Shown here piece after piece: positions 53,441 through 62,703 of a stretch of 64,000 bases of DNA; positions within the stretch are counted from its first letter, which is position 1, and every line of letters starts with the position of its first letter. Source of the stretch: Acidobacteriota bacterium. Its GTDB lineage: Bacteria > Acidobacteriota > Terriglobia > Terriglobales > Acidobacteriaceae. The DNA lies in assembly GCA_018268915.1 (NCBI GenBank), contig JAFDVQ010000006.1, positions 1 through 64,000 on the forward strand. Reading direction: 5' to 3'. Under the pieces are notes generated by a model, which saw only the letters and a list, made by a program, of their open reading frames with translations, had not been told where the DNA came from and searched no databases. The position numbers and the translations under genes are program-made.

Positions 53441-53973
53441 TGGCCCTGGCCGCTTGCCAACGCGGAGCGTCTGCTAATGGGGTGACCGTAAAAAATAGCA
53501 CAGTAATGGAATCAGCAGAAAGGCCCTTGTTGTCTGGCGCGTAATTCCAGATCGGCACCCATAGCTCAGTTCCATAACAGAACTGCCGTGAGGTCACCTT
53601 GCGGACCAGCCTCGATGGGCGACTCACGCGCTTTGCACCGGAAGTGATGCCGAACCAATGGCATGGAACCAAATGAGGTACCACTTATCCACTCACTTTT
53701 TCATACAAAGATGTTTCACCCTCCTTATCCACGCATATTCTTGGCATAATCCAAGCTGTTAAGTAACTTTCGGGACGTCCGCCCAAGGCGTGTAAACCAT
53801 AGGGACTTAGGCCTGAGGCCGGATGCTCCGGATTAACGAAATGCATGGAGAGAGCGGTTCCTTCGCAGCTGATCCGAGTGGGCATGTGCAGGAGCAGAAA
53901 CCGGGAATGGAAACGTGAGCCGAGTTTCGCAGCCTGAATCCGACTGGAAGAACAAACGCCGGAGCATTCAAGA
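53441..53973 (+). promoter_or_regulatory. 533-base divergent spacer with several hairpins
   Basis: The spacer between the c-di-GMP enzyme and the MerR-TPR gene is long. It holds CTTGG-N6-CCAAG at 53740-53755, GGCC-TGA-GGCC at 53810-53820, and CCGGA-TGC-TCCGG at 53819-53831, all compatible with a structured leader on the plus strand. I compared the region around 53790-53830 with the c-di-GMP-I consensus; it lacks the required GCAAACC and GGGACGC blocks. No gene is seen. Confidence 0.4.
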
Positions 53974-54918
53974 GTGACCAGCTTTAGCCGCCAGGATGTA
54001 CAAAGGATCTTGCAAATCAGCTCCCGCCAACTGCAAGGTTGGGAAAAAGCCGGGCTGATCTCTCATCGCGAATCCTACACATTTCAAGATCTCGGGCAGT
54101 TGCGGACTCTACGCACTCTGCGAGAAGACGACATTTCCGCTGCTTCGATACGTCACTCAATCGCTGCTATGCAGGCCGTTGCTGGATTATCCAATCCGTT
54201 ACAGCAGGCCTCACTGGTGCGATCGGGCAGCCGGCTTGCGTTCAGGGTGGATGGCGCGATGGTCGATCCTATCCGCAGGCAGCTGATATTCGACTTCGAG
54301 AGGATGGGAAGTGAAGCAGCCGCGGATGCAGGTGTAAGGCCTCTCAGGAAGGTGCACCAACCTACTCGTGGAGTTCCAGAGTTGTTCGTGGCGGCCGTCC
54401 AGGCCGAAGAAGCTGGAGACAAGCTGCGGGCGATCTCACTGTACGAGGAGATGCTCAGGCTCGATCCCGAATACGCACCGGGCTACATCAACCTGGGCAC
54501 GATTCACTTCCATTTGAAGCACTTCATTCGCGCCGAGGAGTTGTACAGGACCGCAACCCAGAAGGATCCCGGGTACGTTCTGGCATTCTTCGATCTCGGC
54601 AACGTTCTCGATGAACTGGAACGGCCCGACGAGTCAATCGCTGCCTATCAACGTGCGGTTGAACTGGCTCCTCGATATGCCGATGCCCACTACAATCTCG
54701 CTCTGGCATTTGAGCGCAAGGGGGAGAAGCGAGCCGCTCTTCGTCACTGGCATGCCTACGCGCGTCTGGATAAACATGGACCATGGGCAGAACACGCCCG
54801 TGGGCAGATTCGCAAGCTGCTGGAAAATGAAAAGCTTGCTATCGCTTGGAGGGCCAGTACCTATATCGCTCCTAAAAGGAGCATCGCCTCCATTCAGGTG
54901 GTTCCGCGGGTCGGCTGA
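53974..54918 (+). CDS. MerR-type HTH fused to tetratricopeptide repeats
   Basis: A 314-residue protein with a GTG start. Residues 1-70 are a MerR winged HTH (FSRQDVQRILQISSRQLQGW, then ISHRESYTFQDLGQLRTLRT). A linker follows, and residues of about 140-260 contain three or four TPRs (AGYINLGTIHFHLKHFIRAEEL-type, split here, and ALAFFDLGNVLDELERPDES-type). The combination suggests a DNA-bound regulator that uses TPRs to bind a partner. Target genes are unknown; the long leader and divergent c-di-GMP gene are in reach. Confidence 0.82.
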   Translation: MTSFSRQDVQRILQISSRQLQGWEKAGLISHRESYTFQDLGQLRTLRTLREDDISAASIRHSIAAMQAVAGLSNPLQQASLVRSGSRLAFRVDGAMVDPIRRQLIFDFERMGSEAAADAGVRPLRKVHQPTRGVPELFVAAVQAEEAGDKLRAISLYEEMLRLDPEYAPGYINLGTIHFHLKHFIRAEELYRTATQKDPGYVLAFFDLGNVLDELERPDESIAAYQRAVELAPRYADAHYNLALAFERKGEKRAALRHWHAYARLDKHGPWAEHARGQIRKLLENEKLAIAWRASTYIAPKRSIASIQVVPRVG

Positions 54919-55028
54919 AGAAGCTCCGAGATAGATCTTTCGACTGCTATGGGGTTGGCAGGCTTTTGGGCCTGCCCTTTCTCTTGCTTCGAAGCCTGCG
55001 TGTTCGCCTGCCGGTCTGTTAAACTCCG

Positions 55029-56210
55029 ATGCCGGAGGTACCAGTCTTCTTGTCGACCAAAGCCCACTCCCCTTCTCCGCTTACATCCCTCAGCGAAGAG
55101 GAACAGCTTTTCTACAGCACGGTTCGACGTTTCGCCGAAGAGACGATCGCGCCCGCGGTGCGCAAGATGGACGACGACCAGCAAATGGCTCCAGGTCTCG
55201 TTCAAAAGCTCGCTGAACTTGGGTTGATGGGAATCGAAGTACCTGAAGCGCTTGGCGGGGCGGGTGGCAGCTTCTTTGACGCAGTGCTGGCGATCGAAGC
55301 GATCTCTCAAGTTGATCCCGGAGTTGCTGTGCTCGTCGACGTCCATAACAGTCTGGTTGTGAATGCAATTCGGCGTTGGGCGACCGAAGACCAACGTGGG
55401 CATTGGCTGCCCAGATTGGCCGAAGGCACCGTAGGCGCCTATGCGCTGAGTGAAGCCGGAGCGGGGTCGGACGCCTTTGCTCTCCAGACGCGAGCGGAAA
55501 AAGTGGATGGCGGCTACCGCCTGAGCGGGCGAAAGCTTTGGATTTCGAATGCAAAAGAAGCAGGGCTGTTTCTCGTGTTCGCGACGCTCGATCCCACAGC
55601 TGGATACCGTGGGATCACCGCATTCTTCGTTGAAAAAGGCACACCGGGTTTCACCGTCGGACGCAAAGAAGACAAGATGGGTATACGCGCAAGCAGCACC
55701 TGCGAACTGCTTCTGGATGGATGTGAAGTGCCCGCCGCCAATCTCCTCGGAGAAGAGGGTAAAGGCTACAAGATCGCGATTGAGACCCTGAACGAAGGAC
55801 GAATCGGCATTGGTGCACAGATGCTCGGGTTGGCAGGGGGTGCGTGGGCGCACGCCGCGAAGTACGCGAAGGAACGGAAACAGTTCGGTAAGGCAATCAC
55901 AGAGTTTCAGGCAGTCCAATTCTCATTGGCGGAGATGGCGACCGAGATCGAAGCCGCAAAGCTGCTGGTCTACAACGCTGCACGCCTCAAAGACGCTGGC
56001 CAGCCCTACGTGCGCGAGGCAGCGATGTGCAAGTTGTTCGCCTCGCAGGTGGCCGAGAGCGTTGCCAGCAAATGCGTGGAAGTCTTTGGCGGAAATGGCT
56101 TCGTGCGCGACTACCCTGCCGAGAAATTCTACCGCGACGCCAAGATCGGGAAGATCTACGAAGGCACGTCAAACATGCAGTTGATGACGATCGCCAAGCA
56201 GGTGCTGTAG
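55029..56210 (+). CDS. acyl-CoA dehydrogenase
   Basis: A 393-residue FAD enzyme of fatty-acid or branched-chain acyl-CoA oxidation. Signatures: ALSEAGAGSDAFAL, KLWISNAKEAGLFLVFA, GIRASSTCELL, GRIGIGAQMLGLA, and the catalytic-base region GKIYEGTSNMQLM. It is cytosolic and uses ETF as acceptor. No adjacent beta-oxidation gene is found, so the exact acyl specificity (short or branched) is open. The ATG at 55029 gives normal length. Confidence 0.95.
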   Translation: MPEVPVFLSTKAHSPSPLTSLSEEEQLFYSTVRRFAEETIAPAVRKMDDDQQMAPGLVQKLAELGLMGIEVPEALGGAGGSFFDAVLAIEAISQVDPGVAVLVDVHNSLVVNAIRRWATEDQRGHWLPRLAEGTVGAYALSEAGAGSDAFALQTRAEKVDGGYRLSGRKLWISNAKEAGLFLVFATLDPTAGYRGITAFFVEKGTPGFTVGRKEDKMGIRASSTCELLLDGCEVPAANLLGEEGKGYKIAIETLNEGRIGIGAQMLGLAGGAWAHAAKYAKERKQFGKAITEFQAVQFSLAEMATEIEAAKLLVYNAARLKDAGQPYVREAAMCKLFASQVAESVASKCVEVFGGNGFVRDYPAEKFYRDAKIGKIYEGTSNMQLMTIAKQVL

Positions 56211-56242
56211 AGCTTTGACGGGAAGAGCGGGCCTCTTGATTA

Positions 56243-57178
56243 TTAGTTCGAAAATAACCGAGCGGTACATACTTCGCGAATATGAGCAGGACGGGTGCGG
56301 CAGCATCCGCCAATGATCTGCGCACCTGCAGCAAACCATTCTCTTGCCTCATCTCCGTACGCACGACTATCACTGACGCCCGTCCAGCAACGACGTTCTA
56401 CATCCCATACCTCTCCGGAATTCGGATACACAACAATCGGCTTGTCTGAAGCTGAACGGATCTCTGCGATGAGCGAGCTTGTGAGTGCCGGCTGCGTGCA
56501 GTTGACACCAACGGCCACAGTCTGCGGCAACGCATCAACCGCTGAAGCACATTGACGAAGCAGTTCGCCGTGAGCTACACGTTGCTCTTCACGGCACGTG
56601 AAAGAGAACCAGACAGAAAGTTCGGGGTGGGCCGCGAGAGCCTGCCCGATCGCCTCGGCTTCGGCAAGCGAAGGGATTGTTTCGAATGCGAGAAGATCCG
56701 GCGCCTCAGGCGGCGGAGCACTCGCGAGAGCATCGATACGGTGCCGGTGAAACTCGATCAGGTCAGCGAAAGTGCAGTTGTAATTACCGTGATATTCCGC
56801 ACCGTTATGAAGAGCCGCTCCATAAGGGCCGAGCGAAGCTGCGATCAGAATGCGGCGATCGGGATAGAACTCAGCTGCCTCTCGAGCAAGTGCAACCGAC
56901 CGAAGAAGCGCCACATCCGCTCGAAGTGGATTGAAGCCGACTTCCGCATACCCAATGCGCGAAACCTGATAGCTGGATGTTTCAATGATTTCGGCGCCAG
57001 CCTCGATATACGCGCGATGGACAGCGACTATCTTCTCCGGCGCTTCTTCAAGAACTCGAGCCGACCAGAGCGGACCGCTGATATCGGCGCCAAGGTACTC
57101 CAGTTCCGATGCCATGCCGCCATCGAGGACGTGAACGTTGGAAAGTATCGACTCGCGATTCACGATGCGTTTGTCCAT
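56243..57178 (-). CDS. mmuM: homocysteine S-methyltransferase
   Basis: A 311-residue zinc enzyme that methylates homocysteine, typically from S-methylmethionine. The N-terminal motif LDGGMASELE, then GVNC, and the C-terminal GGCCR supply the zinc-binding Cys residues. The order and length match MmuM. No mmuP permease is adjacent. It is followed upstream on the same strand by a small membrane protein gene six bases away, so they may be co-transcribed. Confidence 0.93.
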   Translation of the reverse strand: MDKRIVNRESILSNVHVLDGGMASELEYLGADISGPLWSARVLEEAPEKIVAVHRAYIEAGAEIIETSSYQVSRIGYAEVGFNPLRADVALLRSVALAREAAEFYPDRRILIAASLGPYGAALHNGAEYHGNYNCTFADLIEFHRHRIDALASAPPPEAPDLLAFETIPSLAEAEAIGQALAAHPELSVWFSFTCREEQRVAHGELLRQCASAVDALPQTVAVGVNCTQPALTSSLIAEIRSASDKPIVVYPNSGEVWDVERRCWTGVSDSRAYGDEAREWFAAGAQIIGGCCRTRPAHIREVCTARLFSN

Positions 57179-57184
57179 GCCTGA

Positions 57185-57529
57185 TCAGCTGAATACCTTC
57201 CAGAAATATGTGAGAAAAACCACCACGGTGCAGATGAAGGCGCTGAACACCCAGGAAATCCAGAAGACCCATACCCACCTTGGCCGCAATGCGGCAACCA
57301 AGGTGACGATTAGAAATCCGACTACATACGGGAGCGTCCGAAGATCGGAACTGTAGCTTGCCTGGCCAAGTCTCTGAGCGCCATGAGCGAGATCGAGGAA
57401 GAGTCCCACGCACAGTGCAGACGGAAAGACGACGAGCAGCCAGCAAGCCAGTGTCTTGCGCCTCGTGAAGCGCAGCACAGCGCACGTCACGACGAGAAGG
57501 ACCGCGAACCAACAGAAGACGGCAGCCAT
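57185..57529 (-). CDS. small multi-span membrane protein
   Basis: A 114-residue protein starting at ATG 57529 after AAGGAGG. It has four hydrophobic spans (AVFCWFAVLLVVTCAVL, LACWLLVVFPSALCVGLFL, YVVGFLIVTLVAAL and WVFWISWVFSAFICTVVVFL). No family is assigned. It stands between rsh and mmuM on the same strand with six bases to mmuM. Confidence 0.7.
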   Translation of the reverse strand: MAAVFCWFAVLLVVTCAVLRFTRRKTLACWLLVVFPSALCVGLFLDLAHGAQRLGQASYSSDLRTLPYVVGFLIVTLVAALRPRWVWVFWISWVFSAFICTVVVFLTYFWKVFS

Positions 57530-57579
57530 CGGAAGCCTCCTTCGAGTTCTATGTTTCCAACGCGGCGCCAACCGCTCAA

Positions 57580-59898
57580 TTAGAGCTTCTGGGTTCGCTG
57601 AACGGCACGGACGCCCTGCACGCGGCGAATTCCGAGGACCATACGGTTCAGATGTCGCAGATCCTCTGCCTCGACTACAAACTCGATTACAGCTTCGCCG
57701 TTGTCATCGTGATGTATGTCGACGCCACGGATATTCGTATTGTCGTCTGAGATGACGGCAGTAAGTTCCTTGAGCATGCCCGTTCGATCGTCACAGTAGA
57801 TCGTAATCTTCACCGGATAGCGCTGGACGCGGCCATTCTCATCGCCCACTCGTGACCACTCGACATTGATGCGCCGGTCGCTCTCGTAAAGCAGATTCTG
57901 CACATTGGGACAGCTGCGCGCGTGAACAGCAACCCCCTTGCCGCGCGTCACGTATCCGACGATCTCCTCGCCGCGAATCGGATTGCAACATCGAGCTCGA
58001 TAGACGAGCAAGTCGTTCTGTCCTTCCACCTGAAGCGAATCCGAACCGGTCAGATGCAGCTTGCGCACCGCATCAGACATCGCCTGCTCAACCGTTCCCG
58101 GTTGCTGAGGATCATTCGATGGAGCGCCCTCTGGCGGGTTCGCATATCCCGGCGCGAGCTTGTTCAGAATCTGATGTGCAGAGTGCTTTCCTTGCCCGAT
58201 CGTGGCCAGCAGGTCGACAGCGGTTGCAACCCCGTACTCACCCGCAATCCGGCTCAGGTCCTGATCGTCAATCTGCGACATCGGAACTTTGAATCTCCGT
58301 GCTTCCCGTTCGAGAAGCTTGCGGCCGATGTCGATAGCCCGCCGTCGCTGGTCTTCATTGAGCCAGTGCTTGATCTTGTTACGCGCCCGTGGGCTCTTGA
58401 CGAACGTGAGCCAGTCACGGCTGGGCTTGTGGTCTTTCTGCGTTACGATCTCAACGATGTCACCGGTCCGCAACTTAGTACGCAACGGGACCATGCGGCC
58501 GTTGACTTTGGCGCCGACACACGTATGCCCCACTTCGGTGTGGATCGTGTACGCAAAATCCACGGGGGTGCCGTCAGCGGGAACCACAACGACTTTTCCC
58601 TTGGGCGTGAAGGTATAGACCTCGTCGGGATACAGGTCCATCTTCAGGCTGGAGAGGAACTCGTTGGGGTCGGTCATCTCCTTCTGCCACTCAACGAGTT
58701 GCCGGATCCAGTTAAGTCGCTCCTCGTCGCGCGCGGTCAGCACATCGTCCTTGGTCTTGTATTTCCAGTGCGCGGCGATGCCTTCCTCGGCTATGCGGTG
58801 CATCTCTTCCGTGCGAATCTGCACCTCGAATTGATGACCGCCCTCGCCTATCACCGTGGTATGCAGCGACTGATATCGATTGGCCCGGGGAATAGCGATG
58901 AAATCTTTGATACGGCCCGGAACTGGCCGCCACAGAGTGTGGATCAGGCCGAAGACTGCGTAGCACGATCCAACATCCTGCGTAATCACGCGAACAGCAA
59001 GCAGATCGTAGACCTGGTCGAAGGTGACCTTGGAACGCTGCAATTTCTGGAAGACCGAGAAGTAGCGCTTAATGCGCCACTCGACCCGCGCCTCGATATT
59101 GTTCTCACGCAGCTGCTCCACCAGCGTATCTTCGACATTGCGAAGAAACTGCTCTCCCTCGATGCGCTGAGCTTCTACTGCCGCCGAGACCTTCTCATAG
59201 CTCACCGGATCGGTGTAGCGAAATGCCAGATCCTCAAGCTCGCCTCGGACTTTGCCCATGCCCAGGCGATGTGCCAGCGGGGCATAGATGTCCAGGGTCT
59301 CGCGGGCAATGGCTTCGCGGCGGTCAGCCTGAAGGTGCTCCAGGGTGCGCATGTTATGCAAGCGATCAGCCAGCTTGATGAGCACAACCCGCACATCGGT
59401 AACCATCGCCAGCAGCATCTTGCGTACGTTTTCAGCCTGCCGGTCTTCGCGGTTGGCAAACTGAATCTTGTCGATCTTGGTCACACCCTCAACGATGTGC
59501 GCGACCTGGTCGCCAAAGTCGCTTTCGATCTGCTCGCTTGTCGCCGGCGTATCTTCCACCGCGTCATGAAGCAGACCAGCTGCGATGGCCGTCGCGTCGA
59601 GCTTCATTTCTGCCAGAACTTCAGCCACTTCAAGCGGATGGATGATGTAAGGCTCGCCAGAAGCCCGCATCTGGCCCTGGTGGTGCTGAACACAGAATTG
59701 CCAGGCCTTCCGGATGAGAGCGATGTCTTCAGTAGGTCGATTCGCCTGAACCGTGCGAAGAAGTGATTCGATTCGCCGATCAATAAAAGCCTGATCCACC
59801 AAGGGCTTAGGTGCAGGCTGGGCAGCCTTCACCGTAGCCGCAAGACGAGCGGCTGAATCAGGATTCGCTTCGGGAGTCGGCTGGCGGACTGTCGCCAT
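57580..59898 (-). CDS. bifunctional (p)ppGpp synthetase/hydrolase (Rsh)
   Basis: A 772-residue long RSH. The hydrolase HD domain is intact (LLHDAVEDTPAT, with the HD pair and ED box). The synthetase domain has GRIKDFIAIPRANRYQSLHT; RIKD matches the RxKD motif of bifunctional enzymes and not the ExDD of RelA-only. TGS (EVYTFTPKGKVVVVPADGTP) and a C-terminal ACT domain (RTGMLKELTAVISDDN) follow. It should both make and remove ppGpp, controlling the stringent response. ATG at 59898 gives about 40 extra residues ahead of the HD domain. Confidence 0.95.
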   Translation of the reverse strand: MATVRQPTPEANPDSAARLAATVKAAQPAPKPLVDQAFIDRRIESLLRTVQANRPTEDIALIRKAWQFCVQHHQGQMRASGEPYIIHPLEVAEVLAEMKLDATAIAAGLLHDAVEDTPATSEQIESDFGDQVAHIVEGVTKIDKIQFANREDRQAENVRKMLLAMVTDVRVVLIKLADRLHNMRTLEHLQADRREAIARETLDIYAPLAHRLGMGKVRGELEDLAFRYTDPVSYEKVSAAVEAQRIEGEQFLRNVEDTLVEQLRENNIEARVEWRIKRYFSVFQKLQRSKVTFDQVYDLLAVRVITQDVGSCYAVFGLIHTLWRPVPGRIKDFIAIPRANRYQSLHTTVIGEGGHQFEVQIRTEEMHRIAEEGIAAHWKYKTKDDVLTARDEERLNWIRQLVEWQKEMTDPNEFLSSLKMDLYPDEVYTFTPKGKVVVVPADGTPVDFAYTIHTEVGHTCVGAKVNGRMVPLRTKLRTGDIVEIVTQKDHKPSRDWLTFVKSPRARNKIKHWLNEDQRRRAIDIGRKLLEREARRFKVPMSQIDDQDLSRIAGEYGVATAVDLLATIGQGKHSAHQILNKLAPGYANPPEGAPSNDPQQPGTVEQAMSDAVRKLHLTGSDSLQVEGQNDLLVYRARCCNPIRGEEIVGYVTRGKGVAVHARSCPNVQNLLYESDRRINVEWSRVGDENGRVQRYPVKITIYCDDRTGMLKELTAVISDDNTNIRGVDIHHDDNGEAVIEFVVEAEDLRHLNRMVLGIRRVQGVRAVQRTQKL

Positions 59899-60271
59899 GC
59901 TTCATTATAGGCACCAAATGTTGAACTTGCCTCAATGAGGCTGATGGGTAATGGCATGACCTGGCCCGAAGCAGAATCCTCCTTCAGCTCAACGTTCGAG
60001 CCTCCAAACGACTCAGTTGGTCTCCGGAGCTATGAGTTGAATAACATTAAGGAACACCGGGCTTTCACCATCAATTAAAAGGCTAAAAGCGCCGTTACCT
60101 AATCTGATCAATGCCAAATCGTTGTGTTTACCATCACCGCTCGAGAGACCCGGAACGGGAGTAGAGTCTCGGATGGACTAGCCCCGTGGTTGGAATGTGG
60201 GGCGCCATCGAGCCGCTGCACGAAAGGCGCATGCTCATGGCGGTTTTGACCGTCCAGAAATCGAGGAAGTT
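59899..60271. other. intergenic spacer of 373 bases
   Basis: Holds the divergent 5' regions of rsh and the cytochrome gene. I see no RNA gene or repeat. A plus-strand frame starting at 60197 only extends the cytochrome gene and lacks a signal-peptide logic. Confidence 0.55.
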
Positions 60272-60694
60272 ATGATTAGAAATCTCTTAATCACAGCCGC
60301 AGCTGGACTTGCGGTAGCCGGTGTCGGCTTTGCGAATCAGTCCAGAATCGTGATCCCGGCGACCCGGACCGCATCCAACAACGGCCAGCAAATGTTCACC
60401 AGCTATTGCGCGCCATGCCACGGCGTCGACGGCAAGGGACGCGGGCCCGCAGGAAACGCAATGAGTCCAAAACCCACCGACCTGACGCAGCTGATGCGAA
60501 AGAATCATGGAAAGTACCCAGACACTCATGTCGTTTCAATTTTGGAATTTGGCACGGAACGGTCGGCACATGGCTCAGCAAAGATGCCGGTATGGGGACC
60601 GATTCTTGGTACCATGAACCGGGCGAACCTCCAGGACAAGCAGCTCAGAATCAGCAATCTGGCTCGCTATCTCGAGACGATACAGCAACCCTGA
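60272..60694 (+). CDS. secreted mono-haem cytochrome c
   Basis: A 140-residue class I-type cytochrome. The ATG at 60272 follows GAGGAAG and a signal peptide (LLITAAAGLAVAGVGF). The haem site is CAPCH (Cys46-His50), followed by GVDGKGRGPAG. A likely axial Met lies in AKMPVWGP. It is periplasmic. The RlmI-like gene starts 33 bases later on the same strand, but no functional link is obvious. Confidence 0.9.
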   Translation: MIRNLLITAAAGLAVAGVGFANQSRIVIPATRTASNNGQQMFTSYCAPCHGVDGKGRGPAGNAMSPKPTDLTQLMRKNHGKYPDTHVVSILEFGTERSAHGSAKMPVWGPILGTMNRANLQDKQLRISNLARYLETIQQP

Positions 60695-60727
60695 CAGCCG
60701 GCCGAATCGAATCCGGCGAGGAAGCAC

Positions 60728-62080
60728 ATGACCAAGCCGGGAAAGCCGACTCACAAAAAGCGCGAGACGCCCTCCGATCAGAGGGCGGTCTCCTCTCAAC
60801 CTTCTTCCCTTCCGAGCAAACCAGAACACTCCCAGCCAGCAGATTTCGGAGCTCGTGTAAGCAGACGCGCTGCTGACCGGCTGAGAGCAGGACACGTCTG
60901 GGTATATGCATCCGATATCGAGTCTCTTGAGCTGGGCAATCCGCCCTCAGGTCAGACTCCTGCCTTGCTTCCAGTCGCGGACTACCGTGGAGTGCTGCTG
61001 GGGACTGCACTATATAGTCCGAGCTCTCAGATAGCTTTGCGGATGATCTCGCGAGAAGCGATCGGTGAGGAGGAGTGGCTGAATCTTCTCGCCAAGCGTC
61101 TCATCCACGCGATCGACGGCCGCGTGCCCATGATGAATGCGGAAGAGGTCAACAGCGACTCGTGCCGGTTATGCTTCAGTGAAGCTGATGAGATTCCTGG
61201 CCTCGTCGTCGATAAGTACGGCGAACTGGTCATCGTTCAGTTCCTTTCCAAAGGTCTCGATTCGCCTTCCGTGCGTGAGCGAGTTGTCTCGACCATCCGG
61301 GACCGCGTGCATCCGAAAGCGATTCTCGAAAGGCCCGATCCAAGGATTCGCGAGTTGGAAGGAATGTCAGCCCCCTCGATGGAGCCATTGTTCGCTGCCG
61401 ACCCGAAACATCCGATGACGTCGACGCAATTCCGGCTGAATGGGCTGACGTTTCACTACGACGCAAACGCCGGGCAGAAGACCGGAGCCTTTCTCGACCA
61501 GCACGCAAACTACAACGCCGCGGAGGAGTGGGCATGGATCCTCTCTCCCGGGGGTCGCGCACTGGACGTATGCACCTATCAGGGCGGCTTTGCACTTCAC
61601 CTCGCGCGCGTCTCGAAGACCGTAACAGGCATCGACACTTCGCATGCATCGCTCGAAGTTGCCGAGCGCAATCTCGCCGCCAACCGCGAGAAATTCCGAA
61701 CCGAAGTGGACTGGGTCGAAGGCGACGCCTTCCAGGTATTGCGAGATTGGTCTTCAGCAAAGGAGCAGTTCGATACCATCGTGCTCGATCCGCCCGCCTT
61801 CGCAAAAGGCAAGCGCGCGGTTGAAGGAGCTCTTCGTGGTTACAAGGAACTGAACCTCAGAGCCATGCAGATGCTGAAGCCGAATGGCCTGCTGGTAACC
61901 TGTTCCTGCTCGCACCACGTCTCCCTGGCAGACTTCGAAGCGATCGTCGCCGCCGCTGCGGCCGACGCACATCGCCGAGTACGGCTGCGCCAGCGTCGCG
62001 GTGCCGCTCCCGATCATCCGGTAGTCTTGAACATCCCGGAGACTGAGTATTTGAAATGCTTGATCCTGGAAGTCGAATAG
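60728..62080 (+). CDS. class I SAM-dependent rRNA large-subunit methyltransferase (RlmI-like)
   Basis: A 450-residue m5C methyltransferase of the RlmI/YccW group. An N-terminal PUA-like domain (RVSRRAADRLRAGHVWVYA) is followed by a Rossmann methyltransferase. Signatures: RALDVCTYQGGFALHLAR (SAM loop), the catalytic region DPPAFAKGKR and VTCSCSHH. E. coli RlmI modifies 23S C1962. The first 40 residues are low complexity. It is close to the cytochrome gene; co-transcription is likely but probably accidental. Confidence 0.9.
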   Translation: MTKPGKPTHKKRETPSDQRAVSSQPSSLPSKPEHSQPADFGARVSRRAADRLRAGHVWVYASDIESLELGNPPSGQTPALLPVADYRGVLLGTALYSPSSQIALRMISREAIGEEEWLNLLAKRLIHAIDGRVPMMNAEEVNSDSCRLCFSEADEIPGLVVDKYGELVIVQFLSKGLDSPSVRERVVSTIRDRVHPKAILERPDPRIRELEGMSAPSMEPLFAADPKHPMTSTQFRLNGLTFHYDANAGQKTGAFLDQHANYNAAEEWAWILSPGGRALDVCTYQGGFALHLARVSKTVTGIDTSHASLEVAERNLAANREKFRTEVDWVEGDAFQVLRDWSSAKEQFDTIVLDPPAFAKGKRAVEGALRGYKELNLRAMQMLKPNGLLVTCSCSHHVSLADFEAIVAAAAADAHRRVRLRQRRGAAPDHPVVLNIPETEYLKCLILEVE

Positions 62081-62309
62081 CATTCATGCTGGCTACAATC
62101 AAATGCCCCACTGAATACAGTGGTTATGCCCCCACCTGTAGCGGCACCGAGTACAACTTATTGGCCTCAGTGTCCAAATAGCCGACCACTGGCTCACAAT
62201 GCCTGAAATGCTGCCCTCGAGCGGCTCAGTGAGTGATAAGCCTGTTCTCGACCATCGAACGTTGTCAGTCGCCTGTTCGAGTTGTCGGAACAAATTCCCC
62301 ACATATGCC

Positions 62310-62342
62310 TTGACCTTCTACATATCTACGATTATATGTAGA
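62310..62342 (+). promoter_or_regulatory. padR promoter overlapped by its probable operator
   Basis: TTGACC (62310-62315) and TATATG (62333-62338) are separated by 17 bases. The inverted repeat TCTACATAT (62317-62325) and ATATGTAGA (62334-62342) lies within it, as expected for PadR autorepression. Transcription should start near 62345, leaving a leader of about eight bases. Confidence 0.65.
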
Positions 62343-62352
62343 AGCACAAGGC

Positions 62353-62703
62353 ATGAAAGAAGACAGCAAATTCGATCTACCCCAGGGGACACTTGACCTG
62401 CTCATCATGAGGGTGGTCTCGCTTGGACCCATCCACGGCTATGCCATTGCTCAGCGCATTCAGCAAATGTCTCGGGAAGCTCTGCAGGTTCAGCAGGGAT
62501 CTCTATATCCGGCGCTGCACCGCCTCGAATACAAGAAGCTGCTGATGGCCAAGTGGCAGGCAACCGAGACCGGCCGAGAAGCCAAGTTTTATGAGCTAAC
62601 CAGCAGAGGGCGCGCCTTTCTCAAAGACGAAACCGAGAAGTGGAAGCGGCTGACAGATGTCGTCGGCCTCATTCTCAAGGGAACATTGGAGGGAGTCTCA
62701 TGA
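62353..62703 (+). CDS. PadR-family transcriptional regulator
   Basis: A 116-residue winged-helix regulator. Motifs [19 protein letters not shown] and [11 protein letters not shown] are the standard PadR pattern. The mRNA is nearly leaderless, and the ATG at 62353 is the first after the promoter. Its stop overlaps the start of an ADOP-type permease (ATGA), a common acidobacterial pair in which PadR controls an efflux or peptide-export permease. Confidence 0.93.
   Translation: MKEDSKFDLPQGTLDLLIMRVVSLGPIHGYAIAQRIQQMSREALQVQQGSLYPALHRLEYKKLLMAKWQATETGREAKFYELTSRGRAFLKDETEKWKRLTDVVGLILKGTLEGVS

Noticed and set aside
53760..53835. Possible c-di-GMP-I riboswitch before the MerR-TPR gene
   Set aside because: The GTAAACC and GGGACTTAGGCC words recall the consensus, but the required GCAAACC and GGGACGCAAAGCC blocks and the P1 stem are missing.
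57922..59766. 614-residue plus-strand ORF
   Set aside because: It is wholly antisense to rsh, whose HD, synthetase, TGS and ACT motifs are intact; the product has no coherent domain.
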